From Flaccisagitta enflata (Eukaryota; Chaetognatha; Sagittoidea; Aphragmophora), in NCBI GenBank assembly GCA_965153355.1, contig OZ231126.1, forward strand, positions 12,090,001 through 12,154,000: a stretch of 64,000 bases of DNA, read 5' to 3'. Positions within the stretch are counted from its first letter, which is position 1. Each line of letters begins with the position of its first letter. Below the pieces are notes generated by a model. It had not been told where the DNA came from and ran no database searches. It saw nothing but the letters and a program-made list of their open reading frames with translations. Below are positions 24,715-38,272 of this stretch, piece after piece. Position numbers and translations under genes: made by a program.

Positions 24715-24715
<1 letters not shown>

Positions 24716-25061
24716 GAAGAGAGACAGAGAGAGACGAAGAAAAAGACAGACAGAGACAGAGTGAGAGGAGAGAAAGAGAGGATGATTAGCAGCAGGACAA
24801 AAAAAGAAGCTAGAATAAAAAAAAAAGAAGGGAGAAAAAAATTGTCTTGAAAAATTCCGAGTGGAATCCAATTTTTCCACTGCCATTTTCATTTGAGTGC
24901 CATTTACCCGGGCGGGAATGATAATGGAACATTTGCAATTCGCTTTTGGGGGTGCGGATCCGCCCTCTTCACTGTCTCTGTCTCTGTTTATCTCTCACTC
25001 TCTGTCTCACTCTTTTTGTTTTCACCCTTTACTAAAGCAAAGGTTCATTCTCTCTGTTCTT

Positions 25062-25065
<4 letters not shown>

Positions 25066-25092
<27 letters not shown>
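25066..25092 (+). repeat. (CT)n, short
   Basis: 27 bp inside a CT-rich, impure pyrimidine region (24970-25130). Confidence 0.9.
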
Positions 25093-25096
<4 letters not shown>

Positions 25097-25266
25097 CTCT
25101 TTTGTCTGTCTCAATCTCTGTCATACTCTCATCCCTGTCGATATCCCGCCATGATGATGAATTTGTCTAACATTTCTGAAAAATAAGATCACTCAAAGTT
25201 TGCATGAAGGCTTCGTTTTCTCTGCTCTCCCGACAAAATGCAAATATTGATATTCGAGCCGCGTCC

Positions 25267-25375
25267 TCCTTTCTTTTTCTCTCCTTTCTTTTTCTCTCCT
25301 TTCTTTTTCTCTCCTTTCTTTTTCTCTCCTTTCTTTTTCTCTCCTTTCTTTTTCTCTCCTTTCTTTTTCCTCTTC
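25267..25375 (+). repeat. 15-bp pyrimidine minisatellite
   Basis: About seven near-identical units TTTCTTTTTCTCTCC. Confidence 0.95.
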
Positions 25376-25692
25376 TTTTTTTTTCTTTCTTTATCTATGT
25401 TTTTTTTAAAGTTCTTTTCCTTTTCTATAACTGTGGTATTATATTGTTCATAATGAAAAAAAAAATTGGATTTTTTGCACATTTTTCACATGAGCTCTAA
25501 ATGGCATTTTCCAATTAATTTTTCCTATAAATGCGATTATTGTATTTGGAATTCACCATGCAACAGCTAGTTTTTTCTATACATTCTTGCATGGTGTAAT
25601 CACTGAAAACAGAATTGTCAGCTTTGTTATTGACAGAGAAACTTTAAGAATGTCTACATAATGCATTTTTGAAAGTATAGATGATACTAGTG

Positions 25693-25720
25693 AGGATGAT
25701 GATGATGATGATGGTGATGG

Positions 25721-25775
<55 letters not shown>
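25693..25775 (+). repeat. (GAT)n, about 83 bp
   Basis: Two GGT interruptions near the left end. Confidence 0.97.
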
Positions 25776-25897
25776 CTTTCTTTTCCTTTTTTTTGGTAAT
25801 TCTAGAAGTTGAGAGTCTGGACTGAGAGGAAAATATGTAAAAGAAACTTTCAACTACCTTTTAATGGCGTTAGGCAAATATGGAAATTGGAGAAGAC

Positions 25898-26034
<137 letters not shown>

Positions 26035-26351
26035 ATAGAGAAAGGAGGAGGAGATAAGATCTCCGCTAAGAGAAGAGCCAGTGATAGTTTGACAAGAAGA
26101 AAATTTGAGCCAACGGCAAAAAGAAAACATAAAAGTAAAAGAAGAACGAACCGAGTTCAAATAAAACCAAAACAAAATATATCAAGAAAGACGAGGAAAA
26201 CAAAAAGAAAAAAAAATCCCCAAAACAAAAAGAAAATTTCCAGCCTTCTGTCAAACTTTCAACAACCTTCTGTTGAACAAAACAAAGCCGTAACTAATCC
26301 AGTAACAATGCCACACACGCATCTAGGTTCAATAAGTAAGCGATCACGCGA

Positions 26352-26542
26352 TCACGCAAATTTACCTTTACGGGCATATAGAATATAAAGGCGACAACCA
26401 GAGTCAAAACGACGAAACATCCTGGTGATTAAACAACAAAACAACCCAGTGATAAAACAACAAAACAACCCAGCGATAAAACAACAAAACAACCCAGCAA
26501 TATAACCACAACACAACATGACAATATAACAACAAGTCTTAC
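26352..26542 (-). other. Read-through frame past exon 7 donor, with a 24-bp minisatellite
   Basis: The Irx frame stays open for about 63 codons after the exon 7 donor and then stops. The segment contains tandem 24-bp repeats encoding repeated LFCCFIAG-type units, so intron retention would give a hydrophobic, Cys-rich tail instead of exon 8. The strong GTAAGA donor makes normal splicing more likely. Confidence 0.4.
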
Positions 26543-28450
26543 CGGCAGAAGAATGACTTTTGTTGAGACTAGTTGAGGCGACGATCGGGGATCCGACTGT
26601 CGGCGGAATTCGTTGAGAAATCGAGGGCAAAGACGCCGCGGATGCGGATGCAGACGCCGCTGGCGGCCCGCTGGACCTCGAAGGCGTCGGGAACGCCAAC
26701 ACGTGCGGAGAAGGCCGCAACGCAGCCGCGGCCAACGCCGAGGCCACTCGTTGTTGCTGTTGCTGCTGCTGTTGTTGCATGACCGCGGCCAACTGCGCGG
26801 CGTGATGAGCCGCGGCGGCGGCGGCGGCGGCGGCGGACATCGGAGACCGCGGCCGATCAGCGGCGGATGCTTGATGAGGAGGAGGCAGATGAAAGCCGGA
26901 GGCGGAGGACGAAACGGCGGCGGCAGAGTTGAGATGTTGGCTCAAAGAAGCGGCGGCTGCGGCTGCGGCGGCTGCTGCCGAAACGCCGGATGGCATTGTA
27001 GGAGGCGCCGAGAGAAAGGGATTGTTTAAAACGGCGCCGTTTGAGGCGGGCGAAGAAGCGGAAGACGACGCCGGAACGACGACCGAAGACGCCGCCGACG
27101 GATGCTCGGTGTGAAAAACGCCGGATTCGACCCAATTGCGTAGATGACTCATCGCCGGCGTGAAAGTGCCGCCGGCCGCGGCCACGGCCAAAGCCGTCGA
27201 CGTCAGAGGCGCCACCGCAGTCGGCGCCGACGACGAGGAGGCTGAGGCGGAAGCGGAAGTGGCAAAGGGATGATGCCTCAACGCCGACAACGAATGAGAA
27301 GACGGGGATTTGCCGCTAAGTCGATCCTGATTGGTCGGATTGAACAGAGGATGATGAGGATGATGAGGAGGAAGAGAATTGAGAGGATGAGGAGGGCCGG
27401 GATGAGAGGAGAAATGGGATGAAGGATGAGGAGGAGGTGAGGAGGCGGCGGCGGTGTCGGCTAACGACCAAATGCGGGGTTTGTCATTTGTGGAAGTTGA
27501 CATCGTCGTCGACGAAGTTGTTGAGGATGCCAAAGTAGTCGTCGACGTCAATGAAAGACCGGAAGCGCCGGATTTGTTGTTATTGTTGATACTGCCGGGT
27601 TTCGAATCATTTTCCGGCGGCGAAGAAGAGTTTTTGACGTTGTTGTCTTCGTTTTCCGCCAACGAAGATGTCGATAAAAGTCGTTTGTTGATGTTGATGT
27701 TGTCTCCAGCGGATGAAGGCGAAGTTGACGAAGAATTCCGCCGATGAAGTGGAAGATGATGCTGTTGTTGTTGAAGACTTTTGTCGACGGCGGCGTCGAT
27801 GGCGGCGTTGTTGGCGGGCCGTTTGGCGGCGGAAGCGGAGGATGCGGTCGCCGGAGACGACGAGGAGGAAGAGGAAGAAGAGGAGGAGGTTTTCTCGGGT
27901 GAGGAAGAGGAAGTTGGAGAGACGACGAGAGAAAGGGCCGCGTGCCGAGCCGGAAGGCCGGGACTGTGAAGATCCGGACGCCGGAGGACGTTCGTGGGGG
28001 CGGCCGAGGAGGAAGAGGAAGAGGAAGGTAAATGATGAGGAGGAAGATGAGGAGGTAAATGAGGGTATGAGGAGAGGGAGGAAGGATCGATCGCGCCGAA
28101 AGGATGCGCGGGATGAGGATGAGGAGGTCCTCCAGGACGAGCGTGTTGGAGGAGAAGAGGATGATGAGGATGATTAAGATGCGCCGGATGAGGCATGGAA
28201 GGATCGGCGGAATGGGCCGGACGGAGGAAACCGGCGGCTGCAGCAGCGGCGGCAGCGGCGGCGGCTGCAGCGTCGGCAGACATATCGCCGGCAAGGCCGG
28301 GATTACGGGAAGATGCCGACGCCGTCGTGTCAGCGGCGGAAGAGGAAGGAGGATGAGGAAGAGCAGAAGGATGAGGAGGAGCGGCAAAAAGCCGGCGCTT
28401 GTCGTTGTTGTTGTCGCCTTCGCTGTCTGAGACGACGTCGATGTCTGAAC
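26543..28450 (-). CDS. Irx: Irx coding exon 7 (long C-terminal regulatory exon)
   Basis: 1908 nt encode residues 332-968. The acceptor is CTCACTCAG-GT (phase 1 in) and the donor is GCCG-GTAAGA (phase 1 out). It opens SDIDVVSDSEGD, an acidic continuation of exon 6, then becomes low complexity with Ala, Ser, His/Pro, Gln and Asn runs. Two conserved islands stand out: KPRIWSLADTAAA at residues 655-667 (the Irx Ile-Trp-Ser-Leu-Ala motif) and LRNWVESGVF at 768-777, close to the LRNWVDGVF of vertebrate Irx. The exon is GC- and CpG-rich beside AT-rich introns, and other frames stay open by composition only. Compared with vertebrate Irx proteins (roughly 400-600 residues) this one is much enlarged, mostly by homopolymers. 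The frame stays open 190 bases past the donor. Confidence 0.88.
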
Positions 28451-28471
28451 CTGAGTGAGTGATCGATCGAT

Positions 28472-28573
<102 letters not shown>

Positions 28574-29547
28574 AAAAATTATTATTGATAGTTTGGTCGC
28601 GTTTAATGGTTTATGATTTGTTTGACATGGAGGCAGACCAGTTTAGCCTTGAGTTAAAATTACAGGAGTCATAAAGACTTCTTTTGTAAATCATTTGCAT
28701 AATTGTCAATTAATTGAGCAATTTATAGGAGCACATATTTCTAATCGTTTTCTCGTGGACAAATTACATGGCAACCGAGAGGAGGAAAGAAAGAGACAAA
28801 GTTATTTATTGGAATAACTGGTTCTTTTTCTTTTCTTTTTTATTTCAAAAGAATATAAATCTAAAGAGAGGGTTTTGTAAATTTTATAATCAATAGGTTG
28901 CCCAAAACTAGCACAAGCACCCACCACTTAGGCCAAAGAGACGTAGATTTTTACATCAAGGTATATAAGGGTTAAAGCACATATGAGATCAGCAATTTTT
29001 TGTTTAGAAAATCCTTTTTTGTAATTCAACTAGACTTTTTAAATATCGACCGTTAAAATCTATTCACAAGCAGTCCAACAGTAAGATTCTTGTATAAAGC
29101 AACCGTTGCAAACAATTTTTTCAGCCAACCATTACACAGATCTCGGTTGGCAGTGCGTCTCTAATGTTTTTTCGATTTGTTCCTTTGCCTCATTATTGAA
29201 TATAACAACTTATCTCCTCTCTCAATCGTCCTCCTCCCCCTCTTCCTGATCTCTCTCCTCCTATACTTTTTTTTTACTTCCTGGCCAGTATTTAATGTCT
29301 ACCCAATTTTCATAATTTGTTTTGTGTGTGTATAGGAAGCCTTATAGAGCCGTGGTCATTAAAGATTCCAACCAAACATAAAATTGATCATTAAAACTTT
29401 CCCTCAAGCAAAAATTCACTTCTCTGTCTCTGTCTCTGTCTCTGTCCTTCATTCATATTTTCTGATGCTCCTCCTAATGTTCCTTTCTTGATATTCTTCT
29501 GATTTACCTCCTAATCATCATCTTCTCTCTCATTTTCCTTCCTTCCT

Positions 29548-29780
29548 TCTTCTTCTTCTTCTTCTTCTTCTTCTTCTTCTTCTTCTTCTTCTTCTTCTTC
29601 TTCTTCTTCTTCTCTTCTTCTTCTTCTTCAAATTCTTTCTTCTTTCTTCTTCATCTGTTTTATTTTTCCCCTCTCCTTCTTGTTCTTCTTCCTCCTATTT
29701 TTCTTCTTCTCTTTTTTCTTCTTCTTCTCTTTTCTTCTTCTTCTTCTTCTTTCTTCTTTCTTCTTCTTCTTCTTCTCTTT
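29548..29780 (+). repeat. (TTC)n, impure
   Basis: A pure part at about 29550-29612, then interrupted CTT repeats. Confidence 0.9.
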
Positions 29781-30807
29781 TCCTTCATCTCGTTGCAAAG
29801 ATCATCCTTTCTGAAGAGATTTTCTTATAATAAATAATCGTTTTCTGACACTTTAATTCTTATTTCATCTCTCCTTCTCTTATTTTCCATTTCTTTTACA
29901 TCAGCTTTATTTTCCTTTTTTCTTTTTTTTTTCTTTCTTCCATTCATTCTTCCATTCTTTCTACCCTTCTGTCTTTCCTTCTTTCTTTGTATCTGTCTGT
30001 TGTTCGTTTTATCATTCCTAGTTATCATTCGTAATTCTCCTCACCCATGATCTATTTCAACCTTCCACATTTCTTCCTTTCTTTTTTTCTATCCTTCTTT
30101 TCTTTCTTTCTTTCTTTCTTTCTCTCTTTCTTTCTGTCAATTTCTTTGTCTTACTTTCTTTCTTTCTTTCTTTCATTCTAATAACAATATCCCCTTTCTT
30201 TCTTTCACACATCCATCTTCGCCTTTCCATGAAATATTACTGTCCCCTCTCCTCCACTTTTCTGCGTTTTCTCTCTCATCTTTCCCACAAATTTCCAGAT
30301 TACGATCTTTTTCCATTTTTCAATGAAATCTTCTTCACGTCTCAACATCATTTTTCTTCATTTTTCTTCATCTTTTCTCTTTTTTTTTATCTGCGACTAT
30401 TTTCAACTTTTTTTGTTTAAAAAGATGAAAAATGAAAACTGCCCGTTTTTTTCTAACTCTTATTCTTCTTTACTCATGCTTTGAAATGAGGATTACAACT
30501 TGAGACATTTGTTTCTTTATGTCTCTCTTTATTTTTGCATAGAATGAGAAATTGACCTTACGTTTTCTTGACTCGGAAAATATCATTAGGTCTTCCTCTA
30601 TTCTACGTAATGGTCATTTTTGAATATACTTGGAAATCTTTAAACTGAGAATGAATACCAATCGAAATATGGCGTCTGCCTCATCCCCTACTTCCCCCCC
30701 CCCCCCCCATCAGGCAAGGAAACTGGGTTTTAGCGGTCAGAAACTTGACAGGCCCTGAAGAATGTCCTAATATCCATTTTTGAAAGAAGGAAATAAAGAG
30801 AGAACGA

Positions 30808-30879
<72 letters not shown>

Positions 30880-30911
30880 AAAAAAGAAAGAAAGAAAAAA
30901 AGGAAGAAGGA

Positions 30912-30971
<60 letters not shown>

Positions 30972-30975
30972 AAAA

Positions 30976-31070
<95 letters not shown>

Positions 31071-31085
31071 GAAGAAAGAAAGATA
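30808..31085 (+). repeat. (GAAA)n, about 280 bp
   Basis: A long run with a few single-base interruptions. Confidence 0.97.
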
Positions 31086-31180
31086 AAAAGCAAAGAAAAG
31101 AAAGAGACGTCAGTAGTTAATAACTACACGATCGCGGCAGCCGCAAATTGGGACTGAAAGTCAGCAGCGGCAGTAATTAC

Positions 31181-31255
31181 CGCAGCCGAGGCCAGCAGCG
31201 GCAGCAACCGAGGCCAGCAGCGCTGCAGCGGCGGCGGCAAAGTCAGCAGCAGCCT
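31181..31255 (-). CDS. Possible Ala-rich cassette exon of Irx (alternative)
   Basis: A 75-nt stretch in intron 6 is bounded by CTAAATAG and GTAATT. It would enter with phase 1 and leave with phase 1, so it could be included between exons 6 and 7 without a frame change. It would add about 25 residues (E-A-A-A-D-F then mainly Ala, Leu, Gly). The polypyrimidine tract is poor and GCN-repeat DNA makes Ala frames by chance, so this is a candidate only. Confidence 0.2.
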
Positions 31256-31368
31256 CTATTTAGTCGATGATCGATGGACCAAAGGCAAGAAAGTCGATTT
31301 TCGTAAAGAGAGAATGTCTCAACCACCTGGCCAGTGCCTGAGACAGCCTGAGACACCGTTTCCGTAAT

Positions 31369-31373
<5 letters not shown>

Positions 31374-31464
<91 letters not shown>
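31374..31464 (+). repeat. (GA)n, 91 bp
   Basis: Right next to the possible Ala-rich cassette exon (gap 118 bp), on its upstream side in Irx sense. Confidence 0.98.
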
Positions 31465-31465
<1 letters not shown>

Positions 31466-32388
31466 AAGATTGGTGGATGGGTATGTTGGTAGGAAGACAG
31501 ACAGACAGACACACAGAGAGACTCACAGACAGACAGGGAGATATTCATACAGACTGGTATCCTGACATGACAGACAGAGGAAGATAGAGACAACGCTGGA
31601 AAAAATCCAGTACTTAACTAATTTCATCGACATAATCACAGCATCAATTATACTTAGCGTCTGCCACACACTTGACAATGAGTAAGTCCTCTTAGCTAAC
31701 GATGAAACACAAAAACTCTCTCAATCTTAAAAGCTTACTTTCCCCGTTTGGAAAAACCTGCTGATGTCAATTGACTCGAGTTGTGTATGAGGACCATTTT
31801 GGTTAGTACATCGTGACCATCGTCGTTAACTTATCAAGAGTTCGGACAAAGTACGTAGACGCGACAATACAAGGACAAAACATAGGAGTGCGGACAATCT
31901 GTCATTAGCTTTGTGACAAAGTGCATTGACGTGGATCTTAAAGCCAATTTAAAGAAAAATCGGTGGATTTGTTGAATCCTTTTAGTAATGAAAACGTTTT
32001 CTGTACACGTGGCGGAAAGGACGCATGGCATGCATGGACTAGGCAGCGCATTAGAGACCTTCATTCGCTACTCCCCATGAATTCAATATTATAAATATTG
32101 ACAACGACAAATTGTTTTTGCTTGTTAGTTGTTGATTGCTCATTTGTTCATATCAATGCACAAAAACGGTGACTACAACATTCATTTGTCATATTACGTT
32201 CGGTCATTAGGTTTTTCCTCCATTCTCGAATCTTTCTTCCCTTGTTTTTGATCAAATGTTCAAATGTTTGATTTCTTTGTCTCTAATCCCCAAAAAAGCG
32301 CCAGCGGGCATTTCCTGTGTTTCAACGACCGATTGCATCGAGAAAACTTTTTGGAGTTTTTGTCAGTGTATCAATGCTAAGTGTGCGT

Positions 32389-32393
<5 letters not shown>

Positions 32394-32434
<41 letters not shown>
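32394..32434 (+). repeat. (GT)n
   Basis: About 41 bp, preceded by imperfect GTGCGTGTGT. Confidence 0.95.
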
Positions 32435-32435
<1 letters not shown>

Positions 32436-32512
32436 GTCAACAGTGTGTCATCCTTGGACCCTTCTTTCGCCATCTCTACCCCTCATTAGAGAACCAGAGA
32501 CGGGAATCATTG

Positions 32513-32624
<112 letters not shown>

Positions 32625-32927
32625 CAGAGACAGAGACAGAGAGAGAGACAGAGAGACATACATAAAAACAGACAGATAAGCAGACAGATAGACAAAGACG
32701 AAGATATACACAGACAGACAAAGAAAGAGACAGGTACAGAGAATAGAGCCATAGAAATGAGTAACGTACCAACTCCTTCTCTTCAATATATCTAATAAAA
32801 ACGTAAAGCACGAATTTCAGTCATAAAATTGCCCCGTTTTTATCCCATCTCCGCTGCCAAAATTGGACATCCTCAAGGAGTTGACAGATTGAGAATGAGA
32901 ACGTTCAGCTCTCTCTTTCTCTTTCTC

Positions 32928-32943
<16 letters not shown>

Positions 32944-32994
<51 letters not shown>
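32944..32994 (+). repeat. (CT)n, 51 bp
   Basis: It borders the left end of the second-family copy 1. Confidence 0.95.
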
Positions 32995-32996
<2 letters not shown>

Positions 32997-32999
<3 letters not shown>

Positions 33000-33652
33000 C
33001 TTCTAACTCTCTCAGGGGCACTTTTGATTGTCCATCCGTCCGTTCGTCCATTAGTCCCCCCCCTTTGTCAGACCCCTCAGGCCTCACATCAGGCCTCTCA
33101 AGCCTCAAATCCAGCCTCTCAGGTCTCAAATCCAGCCTGAACAGGCCTCAAATCTGGCCTCTCAGGTCTCAAATCTGGCCTCTCAGGCCTCAAATCTGGC
33201 CTCTCAGGCCTCAAATCTGGCTTCTCAGGCCTCAAATCCAAATTCTCAGGCCTCAAACCTGGCCTCTCATGCCTCAAATTAGGCCTCTCAGGCCTCAAAT
33301 CAGCCATCTAAACCTCAATTTATTGCTTCCAGGCTTCAAATCAGTCCTCTGGCCTTTCAAGCCTTAATCCAGCTCTCGCAAGCCTCAAGTCAGCCCTCTT
33401 AAGCTTCCAATCGGCATTCTCAGGGCTTGTATCAGTCTTCTTAGACCTCAGTTTAGGCTCTTGAATGCCTTCAGTCAGCCCTCTATAGCATCTCATCCAC
33501 TTCTTCAGGTAGGACAAACGAAAGTCCCCCTGTGTTCTACAGGACTTCGTCCCCTTCGGGGCCGCTGCCCTGCTTCCCCTCACTCCAATTCACAATCACT
33601 CAAAGCAGGGCAACGGGTATCGCTGACCACATATTGCCCTTGGGCGACCTGT
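32997..33652 (+). mobile_element. Second dispersed family with 21-bp minisatellite, copy 1
   Basis: It starts with a GTCCATCCGTCCGTTCGTCC stretch, continues with about 20 units of 21 bp around CCTCTCAGGCCTCAAATCTGG (33065-33480, decaying to the right) and ends with a ~130-bp conserved tail from GTCCCCCTGTGTTCTACAGG to TTGGGCGACCTGTT (33523-33652). The tail is nearly identical to 62200-62325. Confidence 0.75.
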
Positions 33653-33796
<144 letters not shown>

Positions 33797-33963
33797 GAAC
33801 ATATCTCTTTTCTCATCTACGCCCGTATCCAAAAGAGTTCTTGTCTTCTCTTTTAATATTAATTTTCATTCCGAAGAAACAAATTTATCCTCCTTTGTAT
33901 TTCGCCAGGGACCATTTTTCAGTCTTTCTCTTTCTCTTTCTCTCTTTCTCTTTCTCTTTCTCT

Positions 33964-34017
<54 letters not shown>

Positions 34018-34303
34018 GTCTCTCTCTCTTACTCGCCAATCAGTTTGATATTTCGATGATAATAACATTCCTTTTGGCCAATTGCTTTCAGATATACGGC
34101 GGTGCTTTCATACAGGGGGATGAGAATATGTAGGGAAATAGTGTGGGGATGATGTAGGGGGGTTTTGAGCAGAGGTAGGGCAGTATTTGTCCCAGGGGAT
34201 CTTGGAAAGGACAGGGCAAAGGAATTGACCACCGGATTGAGCTGAGTAGGCTTCAGTCTGATGTGTTAATGGAGATATATCAGTTATGTATGATGACTGA
34301 GTA

Positions 34304-34520
34304 TAACAGGGTGTGCAAAAAAATTTGCACTGGTACTGTAGCTTATAAAACATAAAAATTATCCTTACAGATAGCCCACTGTAATAGAATTTGAATTGAA
34401 GTATCCCTGCAGTAACTATATACTATGATAAAATTTTTGTAAAACTGAGCCAAGTGAAAGCATGCTTTTTACATCCTGTATGCTTCAGCATTTGTGCAAA
34501 AATGTTTGCACGCCCTGTTA
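34304..34520. mobile_element. Mariner-like MITE
   Basis: A 217-bp element with TA borders. The left end ACAGGGTGTGCAAAAAAATT and the right end, inverted, ACAGGGCGTGCAAACATTTT match at most positions. CAGGGTG-type tips are typical of mariner-related elements. No coding frame. Confidence 0.6.
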
Positions 34521-34973
34521 GAGATTAGAGTTCTGACAGTAAGTCAGATGGAGTTTAACGCTAGTGTGCAAAAAGTCATTTTGCCTTATAAATGAAACTA
34601 TCACATGTATCTTTTCACAAATCACTGGCCATTGCAATGGCCATTTAGACATGCAAGACATCTTTAAAAGATTTCGCTCCAGCGCATCCATCATTTACGC
34701 CTTATTTTTAAGGTTGGTTAAGTGTCTCTTTTTGGCTTTGTGTCTGTTGTGGAGGCCCCCTAATGTGCACATGGCAGGTAAACACGGTTTGGGTTCCACC
34801 CCCGTTTTTGAAACAAAGCAAAAGTTCCTCCTTCTCTTTCTCCTTTAGCTTCTTCCTCATCTTTCTCCTCCTCTTCCTCATCTTTCTCCTCTTCTTGATC
34901 TTACTCCTCATCCGCGTTGACTTTCTGGGAACGCCTCCACCACGCCTTACCTCTCAAAGACGCGCCGACAGAA

Positions 34974-35078
<105 letters not shown>

Positions 35079-35568
35079 AAGAAAGAGAGACAGAGAAAGA
35101 GAAAGAGGGAGATAAAGTGAGAGAGAAACAAAGAGAGAGATACAATTACAAAACTGTAAAACAAAAACTAGAGAAGAAAAGAAAGAGAAATAGCAAAAAG
35201 TGAAAGAAGCGAATGACAGAAAAAGAAAAGGGAAACAGAGAGAGAGGGACAGACAGAGAAATAGATGGATGTGGAGGCAGCCATACCAACAGACCAGGAT
35301 ACAGAGAAAGAGATAGAGAGAAAGAGAAAAGAAAAAGAGAGAGGAAAAGAGGGAAAAAAGAGAAGAAAAAGAGAGAAAAAGAGAGAAAAAAGAGAGAGAA
35401 ATATGAAAGCGAGAGCAATTTTTGGTTATGACAAGTGGAGATGATGAATCGGCAAGAAGAGCATTGGAAGAGCTAATATCAGAAGATGAGAAGAGAGAAA
35501 AGAGAGAGAGAGAAAAAAGAGAAGGAATCAGGGAAAAAGACATATGACAGACAGAGAAATGGGATATC

Positions 35569-35574
<6 letters not shown>

Positions 35575-35661
<87 letters not shown>

Positions 35662-35769
35662 GAAGAGAGGGAAAGAAGAAAGAGAAAAAGACACATAGAA
35701 AGAGAAAAGAGAGAATGAATAAGAGAGAGTGAGGAGAGCGGCAGAATGTGACTAATATCCAGTAGATGG

Positions 35770-35864
<95 letters not shown>
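35575..35864 (+). repeat. Two (GA)n tracts
   Basis: Pure runs at 35575-35651 and 35783-35864. Confidence 0.97.
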
Positions 35865-35865
<1 letters not shown>

Positions 35866-36564
35866 AACTTGTACCAATCTATATTCTATTTCCCATTTGT
35901 CGGTTGGGATCTGATTGCCATTTGCTTCTTAGATGCTCTCTTTCTCGACCGATTCTCTCTTTTCTCAATTGTTGACATGAAATCTTTTTGCTCTTTTTAA
36001 TCTTCCTACCTTTTCTACCCTTTTTTTTTTTTTTTTTTTTTTTTTGCTTTCGCTTTTTAAGTTTTTCTGTTCTGTCTTTCTTGTTTTTGTTCTTGTGTTC
36101 TTTCTTTTTCTGTTTGTATCATTCTTTTATTCCTTTCTTCTTTTCCAATTCCCCTCAAACTTTTTTTTCAAGCAAAAATCTCTCCATGTTCAAATTTTCA
36201 TATAAACTGCATTACCTCATTCCTCTTGTCATTTTCCATTTACAAAAAAAAAGAAGAAATAATACACCATTGGGGGAGTTCCCACTCATGGTACCAAGCC
36301 ACACCATTCAATAATCACTCTGCAATATAACACCTCTTCAGACTATTCAAAAGCGCTTCCGTTGCTCTGTCCGTCCCTACCAAATTCTACTCGTCCCTAC
36401 CAATTATTATTCGTCCCTCCCACTTTTCAGTCGTCCATTTCTTCCAGTTTTTAGTCGTCCTTTGCAACTTCCAAATCCAAGATGTTCTTTTTTTCTTGAT
36501 TTTTGATGCCGACAATTTCAAGTCAATTTCTAGCTATTACTTCAAACCCAATTAATGTCATGCG

Positions 36565-36605
36565 CGCTCTCTTTCTCTCTGTCTCTGTCTCTATCTCTGT
36601 CTCTG

Positions 36606-36662
<57 letters not shown>
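36565..36662 (+). repeat. (CTGTCT)n and (CT)n
   Basis: A compound pyrimidine tract of about 100 bp; 35865-36560 to its left is AT-rich with a poly-T (36021-36045) and no gene. Confidence 0.92.
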
Positions 36663-37048
36663 GAGCACGGGATGTTATCTCTCATGAAAGAGTATGGGTC
36701 CGTCGGTTTGTATTTTTCAATCGGTTTAAATTCTCACAAAACAAACAAAAAAGAAATTTTTTCAGAATTGTCTTGTCTGCAGAATGCATCTTTTGCATTT
36801 GATTTGATTTGATTTGATCTCTTAAAGGCTCATCAAACCAGTTTTTTTTTCTCTTTCTGATGGAAAGAAAAAAAAAGAACAAAAAAAAACTTGGTCCCTC
36901 GACTGGAAGTAAAATCATTTCTCTAATTACTCTTTGTTAAATATTTCTCCCGTGTAGAAACAATTTTTAAATATCATTACGACAATAATTACAAGTATCC
37001 CGTTGACTTACTTCGACGGTCCGGAATAAATGAGACTGGCCTCGGGGA

Positions 37049-37051
<3 letters not shown>

Positions 37052-37137
<86 letters not shown>
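37052..37137 (+). repeat. (GA)n, 86 bp
   Basis: Followed at 37186 by (CAGA)n. Confidence 0.98.
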
Positions 37138-37140
<3 letters not shown>

Positions 37141-37185
37141 GGAATCCATAGTATGGATAGACTAAGTTTCAAAGACAGACTACCT

Positions 37186-37351
<166 letters not shown>

Positions 37352-37703
37352 AAATACACACATCAGCGTTTAGAACCCAAAGAAGTGGCACTAATGTGAG
37401 ACGGCTGGTAGCGATGACAAAAAAATAAGTCTGGCAGAAATGACAAAGAACAATGACATAAATGACAATGACTCGTCGAAATATTTGACATAATCGAATA
37501 GCGTAATAAGGCCAAGTAATTAATTGACCGTACATAAAGATTCAGCTTAATTAGAACGATAAAAAATTATGAAAAAAAGCTATCGATATCCCTAGGCCAA
37601 ATGAAACGGGAAAAAAAGATTCATAATGATTTAGGAAAAAATTGGAATTGAGGGCAAAAAAAATGTATATCAATTTGGAATTGATATCATTTCCTTTTTG
37701 TCT

Positions 37704-37714
37704 TTCTTTATTTT

Positions 37715-37777
<63 letters not shown>

Positions 37778-37830
37778 CTCTTTCTCTCTTTCTTCCTCTC
37801 TTTATTTCTTCCTCTCTTTCTCTCTTTAGT

Positions 37831-37880
<50 letters not shown>

Positions 37881-37945
37881 TTTCTTCCTTTCTTTCATTC
37901 TCTCTTTCTTTCTCTCTTTCTTTCTTTCTTTCTCATTCTATTTCA
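37704..37945 (+). repeat. (TTTC)n, about 240 bp
   Basis: Interrupted by CTCT and CCTC variants. Confidence 0.95.
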
Positions 37946-38272
37946 TTTTCAGGTTAACCACCAAACCATGTCTAAAGTGAGATTCCGTCTGTCGATGATT
38001 CGTCCAACATGCGTTTATCAAGTTTCAAGTCTTTCAAGTGCTTTCCTCATTTGTATTTTTCAAAAATGTCTACTTACTTTCAACTGCTTACTGCGGTTGA
38101 TAATTTTGTACTTAACCACGTTGATTATTATTTCGAAAATGATTTGGTTGCTTTTTTTTTTTTCTTGAGTGTTTTAGAGACAGAAGCCAAACTGAAATGT
38201 AATCTATGAGATTCTTTCGTTGTGACCCATGAATTTTTCCTTGACTTTTATACATCATTCATTTCTTCATTT

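Noticed and set aside
27548-28387. 279-codon and other frames overlapping exon 7
   Set aside because: GC-rich low-complexity coding DNA leaves other frames open. Only the frame with KPRIWSLAD and LRNWVESGVF carries conserved motifs and matches exon 6 in phase.
31165-31260. GCN-rich stretch as a definite Irx exon
   Set aside because: The acceptor is weak and trinucleotide-rich DNA mimics Ala coding, so it is kept only as a low-confidence candidate.
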